Below are positions 47,866 through 56,682 of a DNA stretch of 64,000 bases, piece after piece. The stretch covers positions 248,001-312,000 of the forward strand of contig NZ_JAFCKF010000009.1 of the NCBI RefSeq assembly GCF_018130545.1, in the 5' to 3' direction. The notes under the pieces are model-generated. The model made no database searches. It was not told the origin of the DNA and saw only the letters and a program-made list of their open reading frames with translations. The first letter of the stretch is position 1. Every line of letters starts with the position of its first letter. Position numbers and translations under genes: made by a program. The stretch comes from Bradyrhizobium tropiciagri (GTDB taxonomy: Bacteria; Pseudomonadota; Alphaproteobacteria; Rhizobiales; Xanthobacteraceae).

Positions 47866-48897
47866 ATGACGTCGAACCGCGTGAGCCGCCGCATTGTGCT
47901 GCAGTCGTCGGTCACCGCTGCCGCGTGGCTTGCCGCCGCGCCTGCCATCATCGGCCGCGCAGAGGCCGCGACCATGAAGATGCGGTGCTCGTCGTCGCTC
48001 CCCAACGATCCCAAATACGCCAACGGCCGCGTCTACTACGACAATCTGGTCAAGAGCCTGAAGGCGAACGGGCTCGGCGAGCAGATCGAGGTCACGTTCT
48101 TCCCCGACAACCAGCTCGGCCAGGAGATCGACGTCATCAATTCGGTGAAGCTCGGGGTCATCGACCTGATGGTGTCGGGCTCGTCGATCTCGGCGAATCT
48201 CGTGCCGTTGGTCGGCACGTTCGACCTCGGCTACCTCTTCAACAGCTTCCAGCAGCAGACCAAGGCGTTCGACGCCGGCGCGGCCAAGCCGATCGAGGAT
48301 GCGCTGCTCAAGGGCGGCAGCATCCGCATCATCGCCTGGGCCTACAATTTCGGCGCGCGGAGCGTGTTGTCGAAGAAGCCGGTGAAGACGCCGGAGGATC
48401 TCGCCGGCTTGAAGATCCGCACGCTGCCCAACCCGATCATCACCGAATGTCTGCGGCTGATGGGTGCGGCGGCGACGCCGCTCGCGTTCGGCGAAATCTA
48501 TACGGCGCTGCAGGCCGGCGTGCTCGACGGCCTCGAGCACGATCCGCCGACCATCCTGGCCAGCAAGTTCTACGAGACGTCAAAAAACTACGCCTTGACC
48601 CAGCACATCTTCTCGCCGCTCGCGGTCTATTTCAGCGACACCACGTTCAACCGCATGGATCCCAAGCTGCGCGAGGGGTTCCTCGATGCCGCAAAGAAGG
48701 CCGCGGCCGAGACCCGCACCCACGGCCTCGCGGTGGAGAAGGAGGCGCTGGCGTCGCTGGCCGAGAAGGGCGTCACGGTCGTCGAGTGCGACAAGGACGC
48801 ATTCCGCAAGCGCGTGTTGCCGCAGACCGACAATTTCATCAAGGCGCGGCCCGAGGCGAAGGCCGTCGTCGATCTGATCCGCTCTAGTCAAGCCTGA
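47866..48897 (+). CDS. TRAP transporter solute-binding protein (DctP family)
   Basis: A 343-residue periplasmic binding protein for an organic acid. The N-terminus Ser-Arg-Arg-Ile-Val-Leu-Gln-Ser-Ser looks like a twin-arginine or Sec signal followed by Ala-Gly-type cleavage near Ala-Glu-Ala-Ala-Thr. Conserved DctP features include Gln-Leu-Gly-Gln-Glu-Ile-Asp, Lys-Thr-Pro-Glu-Asp-Leu-Ala-Gly-Leu-Lys-Ile-Arg (the arginine that contacts a carboxylate) and Ala-Leu-Gln-Ala-Gly-Val-Leu-Asp-Gly-Leu-Glu. A GGGAGGAG site sits eight bases before the ATG. It leads the operon with DctQM. Confidence 0.92.
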   Translation: MTSNRVSRRIVLQSSVTAAAWLAAAPAIIGRAEAATMKMRCSSSLPNDPKYANGRVYYDNLVKSLKANGLGEQIEVTFFPDNQLGQEIDVINSVKLGVIDLMVSGSSISANLVPLVGTFDLGYLFNSFQQQTKAFDAGAAKPIEDALLKGGSIRIIAWAYNFGARSVLSKKPVKTPEDLAGLKIRTLPNPIITECLRLMGAAATPLAFGEIYTALQAGVLDGLEHDPPTILASKFYETSKNYALTQHIFSPLAVYFSDTTFNRMDPKLREGFLDAAKKAAAETRTHGLAVEKEALASLAEKGVTVVECDKDAFRKRVLPQTDNFIKARPEAKAVVDLIRSSQA

Positions 48898-48904
48898 GGC
48901 CGGC

Positions 48905-50761
48905 ATGTCAGTCGCCGCAGTCGCGACGAGAAGCAGCACCGATCGGATCACGGCGCCGCTGCTCGCCATCAGTGATGCGATCGCCGCGATCCTGCTCGCC
49001 GCCGATCTCATCGTGGTCTGTGTCTCGGTGCTGGCTCGCTTCCTGTTCAACGCGCCGGTCGAGTGGTCGGACGACGTCGCCCGCGGCCTGATGGTCGGGT
49101 CGAGCTTCTTCGGCGCGGCCAGTGCGCTGGCTCGCAGCGAGAATCTCGGCGTCGCCTTTTTCGTCGACATGCTGCCGACGGGCGTGCGGCGCGTCGTCGA
49201 CGCGGTCGGGGCGCTGCTCGTCACCATCATTGCGGCCTACGTCGCGTTCAACGCCGTCAAGATGGGCTGGCTGACCACCGGCCAGACCTCGGGTTCCGGC
49301 CTGCCGCTGGAGTGGACGTTCTATCCGATGGGCGTCGGCGCAGCCTTCATGACGGTGTTCGCCATCGAGACGTTCTGCGGCCGGCCGCTGCGCGACATGG
49401 TGTCCGGCATCGTCGCGACCGCAGTCATCGTCGGCCTCTATCTCGCCTGGGATGCGTTCGCGCCGTCGTCGGTTCCGTCGTCGCAGGCGTTGATGCTGAT
49501 CGGCTTCTTCCTCACTTTGTTCGGCGGATTGCCGATCGGCTTCGCGCTGGCGCTGGCGGCGCTGATCTTCATCTGGGTGGAGGGCACGCTGCCCGGCGTG
49601 ATCTTCGCCCAGCAGATGGCGCGCGGCATCGACAATTTCGTGCTGCTGGCGATCCCGTTCTTCATCCTCGTCGGCTATCTGATGGAAGCCAACGGCATGT
49701 CGGTGCGGCTGATCGAACTGCTGCAGCGCGCGGTCGGGCGGATGCGCGGCGGGCTCAACGTCGTGATGGTGATGTCGATGGTGCTGTTCTCCGGCATCTC
49801 CGGCTCGAAGATGGCCGACGTCGCCGCGGTCGGCTCGGTGCTGATCCCGGCGGCGCGCCGCTCGCGGCAGAATCCGGGCGGCGCCGTCGCGCTGCTCGCG
49901 GCCTCCGCTGTGATGGCGGAGACCATTCCGCCCTGCATCAACCTCATCATCCTCGGCTTCGTCGCCAATCTCTCGATCGGCGGACTGTTCGTCGCCGGCA
50001 TGCTGCCGGCCGCGCTGATGGCGCTGGCGCTGATCGCGGTGTCGATCGTGTTCGGCAAGCGTCCGGCCGCGAACGAGGAAGCCGAGCCACGCGCGGCGGT
50101 GTCGGGGCTGTGGACCGGCGCGATCGCCTCATTCGGGCTGATCTTCATGATCTTCTTCGGCTTCAAGAGCGGTTTCGCCACCGCGACCGAGATCTCGGCC
50201 TTTGCCGCGGTCTACGCCATCGCGGTCGGCAGCTTCCTGTTCCGCGAGCTCGGCGCGAAGAGCCTCGCGCACTGCTTCGTGCAATCGGCTGTTCGTTCGG
50301 GGCTGGTGCTGTTCATTGTCGCCGCGGCGCAGTCGCTGGCCTTCATCCTGACCTTGCAACAGGTGCCGCACGCGGTCGGCGACCTCATGCTGGCGATCTC
50401 GGGCAGCCACGGCGTCTGGCTGTTCATGCTGCTGTCGATCCTGGTGCTGGTGGTAATGGGTTCGGTGCTCGAGGGCGCGGCGGCGCTGATCATCTTCGGC
50501 CCGCTGCTGCTGCCGGTCGCGGTCAAGCTCGGCATCGATCCCTTGCATTTCGGTGTCGTGCTTGTGATCGCGATGGGGCTCGGGCTGTTTGCGCCACCGC
50601 TTGGGCTCGGGCTTTATGGGGCCTGCCTGATCGGCAATGTGCCGATCGAGCAGACCATCAAGCCGATCGCAGGCTATCTCGGCCTGCTGCTGCTGTGCCT
50701 GCTGGTGATCGCCTTCGTGCCGGCGATCAGCACGGCCCTGCCGCATGCGCTCGGCTATTAG
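48905..50761 (+). CDS. Fused TRAP transporter membrane subunits DctQ-DctM
   Basis: A 618-residue membrane protein combining both TRAP membrane parts. The first 190 residues have four helices and the Glu-Trp-Ser-Asp-Asp-Val-Ala motif of DctQ. From about 195 on is a DctM-like elevator domain with many helices, Gly-Leu-Pro-Ile-Gly-Phe-Ala, Ile-Pro-Phe-Phe-Ile-Leu-Val-Gly and Ile-Pro-Pro-Cys-Ile-Asn-Leu. Fusion of Q and M is seen in many TRAP systems. It uses the Na+ gradient rather than ATP. It starts seven bases after dctP. Confidence 0.92.
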   Translation: MSVAAVATRSSTDRITAPLLAISDAIAAILLAADLIVVCVSVLARFLFNAPVEWSDDVARGLMVGSSFFGAASALARSENLGVAFFVDMLPTGVRRVVDAVGALLVTIIAAYVAFNAVKMGWLTTGQTSGSGLPLEWTFYPMGVGAAFMTVFAIETFCGRPLRDMVSGIVATAVIVGLYLAWDAFAPSSVPSSQALMLIGFFLTLFGGLPIGFALALAALIFIWVEGTLPGVIFAQQMARGIDNFVLLAIPFFILVGYLMEANGMSVRLIELLQRAVGRMRGGLNVVMVMSMVLFSGISGSKMADVAAVGSVLIPAARRSRQNPGGAVALLAASAVMAETIPPCINLIILGFVANLSIGGLFVAGMLPAALMALALIAVSIVFGKRPAANEEAEPRAAVSGLWTGAIASFGLIFMIFFGFKSGFATATEISAFAAVYAIAVGSFLFRELGAKSLAHCFVQSAVRSGLVLFIVAAAQSLAFILTLQQVPHAVGDLMLAISGSHGVWLFMLLSILVLVVMGSVLEGAAALIIFGPLLLPVAVKLGIDPLHFGVVLVIAMGLGLFAPPLGLGLYGACLIGNVPIEQTIKPIAGYLGLLLLCLLVIAFVPAISTALPHALGY

Positions 50762-50773
50762 GGGAGTGGACGC

Positions 50774-51757
50774 GTGAAGGTGTTGCTTGCCCATACCCCG
50801 CAGATGCGCCGCGACTATTATGGCGAGCGTAGCCTGAGCGGCCTGCGCGCGGTCGCCGACGTCAGATTGCATGAAGGTAACGAGGCGCTCGACGCGGCGG
50901 CGCTGGTCAAGGCCGCCACCGACGTCGACATCATCGTCGCCGATCGCACGACCCAGGGGCCGGGCGAGATCTTTCCGCTTCTGCCGAAGCTCTGCGCCTT
51001 CGTGCGCTGCGCGGTCGATATCCGTAACATCGATGTGGCCGCGGCATCCGCCGCCGGCGTGCTGGTGACGCAAGCGAGTGCCGGCTTCGTCCAGTCAGTC
51101 GCCGAGCTCGCGCTCGGCTTCATGGTCGATCTGTCGCGCGGTGTTTCGCGGGCGACTGCGGACTATCACGCGGGCAGGGCGCCTGAGGTCGTGATGGGCC
51201 GCCAGCTCGCGGGCAGCACGGTCGGCATCATCGGCTATGGCAGCATCGGGCGCTATCTTGCGAACCTTGCCAAGGCGCTTGGTATGACTGTGCTGGTCGC
51301 CGATCCCTATGCGTCCATCGACGATCCAGCGATCGCACATCTGCCACTCGACGATCTCCTGGCGCGCGCGGACTATGTCGTCTGTCTGGCGATCGCCAAT
51401 GCAGAGACCGAGAACCTGATCGGACAAGCGGCCTTGGCGCGGATGCAGCGGCACGCGTTCTTCATCAACCTGTCGCGCGGCAACCTCGTCGACGAGGCGG
51501 CACTTGCGGCCGCGCTGCGCGATGGCCGGATTGCCGGTGCCGCATTGGATGTCGGCCGCGCGCCGGACCAGATGCCGACGCCTGAGCTCGCAAAGCTCGG
51601 CAATGTGATCGCAACGCCGCATGTCGGCGGCCTGACGCCACAAGCCATCGAGCATCAATCGTCGGAGACCGTGCGCCAGGTCGCGAAGATCGTCGCCGGC
51701 GAGATTCCCGTCGGCGCGGTCAATGCCGCGCACTGGACGCGGCGGCCGCGGCCATGA
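50774..51757 (+). CDS. D-2-hydroxyacid dehydrogenase-family protein, catalytic Glu absent
   Basis: A 327-residue NAD(P)-binding protein. The Rossmann motif Gly-Ile-Ile-Gly-Tyr-Gly-Ser-Ile-Gly-Arg spans about 151-160. Of the usual Arg-Glu-His triad, Arg235 (Leu-Ser-Arg-Gly) and His283 (Thr-Pro-His-Val-Gly-Gly) are kept. The loop that normally reads Asp-Val-Phe-x-x-Glu-Pro is Asp-Val-Gly-Arg-Ala-Pro-Asp-Gln-Met-Pro, with Pro at the expected Glu position. The GTG start is preceded by GGGGAG. It ends the TRAP operon, so it may act on the imported acid, but normal dehydrogenase activity is doubtful. Confidence 0.85.
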   Translation: MKVLLAHTPQMRRDYYGERSLSGLRAVADVRLHEGNEALDAAALVKAATDVDIIVADRTTQGPGEIFPLLPKLCAFVRCAVDIRNIDVAAASAAGVLVTQASAGFVQSVAELALGFMVDLSRGVSRATADYHAGRAPEVVMGRQLAGSTVGIIGYGSIGRYLANLAKALGMTVLVADPYASIDDPAIAHLPLDDLLARADYVVCLAIANAETENLIGQAALARMQRHAFFINLSRGNLVDEAALAAALRDGRIAGAALDVGRAPDQMPTPELAKLGNVIATPHVGGLTPQAIEHQSSETVRQVAKIVAGEIPVGAVNAAHWTRRPRP

Positions 51758-51811
51758 AAGTTCGGCAACGCCTAATGCTATCGGAAGGGCTGGACAAGAC
51801 CTTTACATCCA

Positions 51812-51825
51812 GCTCAAACTTGAGC
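51812..51825. promoter_or_regulatory. Inverted repeat upstream of the ABC importer genes
   Basis: GCTCAA and TTGAGC form a 6-bp inverted repeat with a two-base spacer, about 95 bases before the substrate-binding protein gene in the 160-base gap after the dehydrogenase. It may be an operator or the stem of a short hairpin. Support is limited to its position and symmetry. Confidence 0.3.
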
Positions 51826-51919
51826 CCGTCAAACCGCGGCCGCTGAGCGCGCGGATAATCAATGAACGGACGTCCCGCAGCAAACGACGGGCGCCGGAAG
51901 GAAACAGGGAGTGCATCAC

Positions 51920-53116
51920 ATGGCCATTTCACGCCGTGACGTTTTATTGGGCAGCGCCGGTGCACTGGGCGCCGCGTCGTTCTCCTTCCCCGCTCCAGCG
52001 ATCGCACAATCGGAACCGATCAAGATCGGCTGTCTCGCCGCGATCACCGGGCCGAGCTCGGCGCCGACTGTCGGCTTCAACCGCGGCGTCAATTTCGCGG
52101 TCGACGCCATCAACGGCTCGGGCGGGGTGAAGGGCCGCAAGATCGAGCTCGTGATGCGCGACACCCAGGGCGATCCGACCAAGGCGGTGAACGCCACGCA
52201 GGAGCTGATCAGCCAGGCCAAGGTTCACGCGATCTGGGGGCCGCTGAATTCCGGCGAGGCGCTGGCGACGACGCCGATCATGGCGCGCGCCAAGATGCCG
52301 GACCTGCATCCCTGTGTGGTCGAGACCCTGATCGATCCGGTCAAGTTCCCCAATGCGTTCCGCATCGCGCCGTCGAACAGCCAGTGGGACGATGCGGTCC
52401 GCAATTATTGCCTGAAGATCCTCAAGGTGAAGAAGGTCGCCGTGATCGGCGATACCACCGGCTATGGCGTCACCGCGGTCGGTGCCTCCGTCGCGGCGTT
52501 CAAGAAGGACGGCGCCGAGGTGGCCTATCAGGCCAATGTCGATTCCACGCAGCCCGACATGACGCCGGACATGCTGCGCGCCAAGAATGCGGGCGCCGAG
52601 GCGATCGTGGTGTGGAGCGTCTCGACCGGCATGGAGGCGCGCATGTTCAACACCCGCGCCGCGATGAACTGGGACGTTCCCTTCGTCGGCCACCCCTCGA
52701 TGGCGTCGGGTGAGCTTGCGAGCCTCGTCGCAAAACCGGAGAACTGGAAGAAGGTCTATGCGATCGGCTACAAGAGCTGCAGCTATGACAGCGCCGGCAA
52801 GCTGCCGCCGAAGAGCGAGGATCTGGTCGCGCGGCTGACCAAGGCCAATATCGCGCTGAACGATACGTTGCTGTGGTGGGTCGCCGGCGGCATCGACTGC
52901 ATCGAGCTGATCGCCAAGGCGGTCGCGGAAAGCGGCTCGACCGATAGCGCAGGGATCATCAAGTACTGGAACTCGCTGTCGACCTATCCCGGCTATTTCG
53001 GCAATTATCGCTTCTCGCCGACCGAGCATAACGGATATTTGACCGAAGAGATCGTGATGTCGGAATCGAGCACGGCAAAGAACGGCACCTTCGCGCTGGC
53101 GCCGGGGTATACATAA
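51920..53116 (+). CDS. ABC transporter substrate-binding protein (Leu/Ile/Val-type)
   Basis: A 398-residue periplasmic binding protein of the LivJ/LivK superfamily. It begins with a twin-arginine-like Ser-Arg-Arg-Asp-Val-Leu and has a cleavage region Pro-Ala-Ile-Ala-Gln. The mature start Pro-Ile-Lys-Ile-Gly-Cys-Leu-Ala-Ala-Ile-Thr-Gly-Pro and the later Asp-Thr-Gln-Gly-Asp-Pro-Thr-Lys-Ala-Val are typical. The ATG is preceded by AGGGA; a GTG nine bases earlier is possible. Members bind many ligands besides branched-chain amino acids, so the substrate is open. Confidence 0.92.
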   Translation: MAISRRDVLLGSAGALGAASFSFPAPAIAQSEPIKIGCLAAITGPSSAPTVGFNRGVNFAVDAINGSGGVKGRKIELVMRDTQGDPTKAVNATQELISQAKVHAIWGPLNSGEALATTPIMARAKMPDLHPCVVETLIDPVKFPNAFRIAPSNSQWDDAVRNYCLKILKVKKVAVIGDTTGYGVTAVGASVAAFKKDGAEVAYQANVDSTQPDMTPDMLRAKNAGAEAIVVWSVSTGMEARMFNTRAAMNWDVPFVGHPSMASGELASLVAKPENWKKVYAIGYKSCSYDSAGKLPPKSEDLVARLTKANIALNDTLLWWVAGGIDCIELIAKAVAESGSTDSAGIIKYWNSLSTYPGYFGNYRFSPTEHNGYLTEEIVMSESSTAKNGTFALAPGYT

Positions 53117-53134
53117 AGGGCGAGGGCACAGCCG

Positions 53135-53992
53135 ATGCTGGCCTCGATCCTTGCATCCGGTCTCGCGGCGGGCGCGATCTACGCGTTGGTCGGCGTCACC
53201 TACAACACGATGTTCTCGACGTCGCGGGTGATGAGCTTCACCGCCGGCCAGCTGGCGATGCTGGGCGGCGTGTTCGGCTCGATGTTCACGCTGAAGCTCG
53301 GCCTGCCGATCGCTGTTGGCTTCGTGCTGACGCTGGCCTGCTGTGCGGTGATCGGGATCATCACCGAATTCGTCGCGGTGCGGCCGGTGCTCAAGAGCCT
53401 CGACCAGCATCTCTACGTGCTCTCGACCTTGGCGGTCGCGCTGATGATCCAGCAGGTCACGGCGATCAAATGGGGCACCGAGCCGCAGCCGTTCCCGCGC
53501 ATCGTGGGCTTGGGCGAGGGCGTGCTGGATGAGAAGTTCTGGCTGCCGGTGGTCGCCTGCGCCGTCACCATCATCGGCCTCGAATATCTCTACCGCCGCA
53601 CCCTGGTCGGTCGCGCGTTCCTGGCCATCGCGGAGGACAATTTCGCGGCGCGGGCGCTTGGCCTGCCGGAGCGTAATCTGCGCGTCGCAAGCTACGCGCT
53701 CGCCGGAATGGTCGGCGGCATCGCCGGATTTTCCGGCGGGCAGTTGCTGCTCGCCTTCTTCGCCAATGGCGCGCTGCTGAATTTCTACGGCTTCGTGCCG
53801 GTGGCGCTGGGCGGGCTCGGCAACAACAGGGGCGCGATCATCGGCGGGCTGGCGCTCGGCCTGTTCCAGCAGGCGGCGAACTTCCTGGTCGGCGGCATCT
53901 TCTCCTCGGTCGCGGTGTTCACGCTATTCATCGTGGTGCTGCTCGCAGCTCCACAGGGACTGTTCGGCGCCTCGACCGCGCGGAGGGTGTGA
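53135..53992 (+). CDS. livH: Branched-chain-type ABC permease LivH
   Basis: A 285-residue membrane protein with about eight helices, starting Leu-Ala-Ser-Gly-Leu-Ala-Ala-Gly-Ala-Ile-Tyr-Ala-Leu-Val-Gly. The conserved Glu-Arg-Asn-Leu-Arg EAA-like loop for ATPase contact lies at Leu-Pro-Glu-Arg-Asn-Leu-Arg-Val. It overlaps the next gene by four bases. With the LivM-LivG fusion and LivF it makes a complete importer. Confidence 0.93.
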   Translation: MLASILASGLAAGAIYALVGVTYNTMFSTSRVMSFTAGQLAMLGGVFGSMFTLKLGLPIAVGFVLTLACCAVIGIITEFVAVRPVLKSLDQHLYVLSTLAVALMIQQVTAIKWGTEPQPFPRIVGLGEGVLDEKFWLPVVACAVTIIGLEYLYRRTLVGRAFLAIAEDNFAARALGLPERNLRVASYALAGMVGGIAGFSGGQLLLAFFANGALLNFYGFVPVALGGLGNNRGAIIGGLALGLFQQAANFLVGGIFSSVAVFTLFIVVLLAAPQGLFGASTARRV

Positions 53993-55771
53993 TGAGCTCG
54001 GTCGCAGCCGCTCCGCCCCGAACCGACAGCGGCGCCTGGCGCGCCGCGCTGCCGCACGTCCTGCCGTTCCTCGGCATTCTGGCCGCGGCCGCGCTGCTGC
54101 CTTTCGTCAGCAATGATTACTGGGTGCTGATCGGCACCCGTGCCGCGATCTACTGGGTGCTGGTGTCCGGCCTCAATCTGGTGGTCGGCTTTGCCGGCCA
54201 TCTCGCGATCGGCTATGTCGCACTGCTGACGCTCGGCGCCTACACGACCAGCGTGCTGGTCGCGGGCAATGTGATGCCGGCCATTCCGGTGTTTGCCGCC
54301 TTGCCGGTTGCAGGCCTGATCGGCGCGGTGTTCGGCGTGATCGTCGGCCTGCCGGCGTTGCGGTTGCGTACCTTCTACTTCGCGATGTCGACCTTGGGCT
54401 TTGCGACCATCGTGACCCAGATCGCGCTGGCCTGGCAGAGCGTGACAGGCGGCGGCATCGGCATATCAGGTCCGGAATTCCCGGCGCCGTTCAACACGCC
54501 GTGGGGCTTTTACGGTCTCTGCATCGGCTTCGCCGCGTTCACCACCTGGATGAGCGCCAACATCGCGCGCAGTCGCTTCGGCCGCGCCCTGATTGCGGTG
54601 CGCGATGCCGAGGTCGCGGCCGAGGCCAGCGGCATCTCCAAGCCGAACATGCTGATCGCGATCTTCCTGTTCGCCGGTGCGCTGGCGGCGATCGCCGGCG
54701 GATTGTTCGCGACGTTGCAGACCTACATCACGCCCGACGCCTTCACCTTTGATCTGTCGGTGCTGTTCTTCATCGCGATCCTGATCGGCGGCCGCGGCTC
54801 GATCCTGGGGCCGATGCTCGGCACCATCATCCTGACCATCCTGCCCGAGATCGCAGCGCCCTTGGCGTCGTGGTCGACCTTCCTCTACGCGGTGCTGCTG
54901 CTCCTGATCGTGCTGGTGATGCCCGGCGGCATCGCGGCGCTGCTTGATTTCCGTAACCGCCGTCCGCTTGCCAGCAACCGCGCCATTGTGCCGCGTCCGG
55001 CCGCGCTCGCCGACATCGTGCGCCGGCGCGACGGCGGCAAGGCGCTGCAACTGCGCGGCATCGCGCTGAGCTTCGGCAATGTGAAGGCGATCGACGGCCT
55101 CGACCTCGATGTCGCGCCGGGCCAGATCCACGGCCTGATCGGCCCGAACGGCAGCGGCAAGACCACGACCCTGAACGTGATCTCGGGCTATTACGCCGCG
55201 AAGGCCGGCACCATGACACTCGGCGACGCGACATTGCCCGCGGGCCAGCCGGTCAAGCGCGCTGCATGCGGCATCGCGCGCACCTTCCAGACGCCGCGCG
55301 TGATCGGCGAGGCCTCGGTGCTCGAGAACGTCATGATCGGCGGCTCGATCGAGGGCAGGGCCAATTTCGTCGAGGCGATGCTCGCACTGCCGCGCAACGG
55401 TGCCGACGAACGGATGCTGGCCGCGAAGGCGCGCGCGCTGCTCGGCGTGGTCGGGCTGGAGGCGCTCGCCGATGTGCGCGCCGATCGCCTGCAGCACAGT
55501 GAGCTGCGCTTCATCGAGATCGCACGCGCCCTGATGCTCGATCCGGATTTCCTGCTGCTCGACGAGCCCGCCGCCGGCCTCTCCAATGACGAGATCGAGC
55601 GGCTCGCCACCCTGATCAAGGCGGTCTGCGGCCGCGGCACCGGTGTGCTGCTGGTCGAGCATCATGCCGATTTGATCTTCGACATCTGCCACCAGGTCAC
55701 CGTGCTCAATCTCGGCCGCACGCTGGCGGCGGGAACGCCGGCGGAGATCCGCGTCCACAAGGAGGTCGTCA

Positions 55772-55791
<20 letters not shown>
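53989..55791 (+). CDS. Fused LivM permease and LivG ATPase, degenerate ABC signature
   Basis: A 600-residue fusion. Residues 1-325 are LivM (about ten helices, with Glu-Val-Ala-Ala-Glu-Ala-Ser-Gly-Ile coupling loop). Residues 350-600 are LivG, with Walker A Gly-Pro-Asn-Gly-Ser-Gly-Lys-Thr-Thr, Walker B Phe-Leu-Leu-Leu-Asp-Glu-Pro and switch His in Val-Glu-His-His. The signature that should read Leu-Ser-x-Gly-Gln is Leu-Gln-His-Ser-Glu at 501-505, without glycine, whereas the partner LivF has a canonical Leu-Ser-Gly-Gly-Gln. This implies unequal ATP sites in the dimer. LivMG fusion is known in rhizobia. Confidence 0.9.
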
Positions 55792-56518
<727 letters not shown>

Positions 56519-56543
56519 GGCCGCCATATCCCCGCCCCGCTTG

Positions 56544-56574
56544 AAGGTAAGGCTTGGTTAAAGGTAAGGCTTGG
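56544..56574. repeat. Tandem 17-base direct repeat
   Basis: AAGGTAAGGCTTGG occurs twice with a 17-base period in the 164-base gap between livF and the cyclase gene. The function is unknown. It could be a small slippage duplication in the promoter region of the cyclase gene. Confidence 0.5.
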
Positions 56575-56682
56575 CGCTCGGCGCCGATTCTGGCTTCATG
56601 GGGCCTCATGCGGCGGGCCTCCCGATTGTGCTAGGATGCGCCGGAGCCAGCCAACGGACAGCGGATCGGGAAGGTGGTGTGA

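Noticed and set aside
47680-48540. N-terminal extension of the GntR gene by nearly 290 codons
   Set aside because: It would read through the operator and antisense to dctP. The family length of about 250 residues fits the start at 47679.
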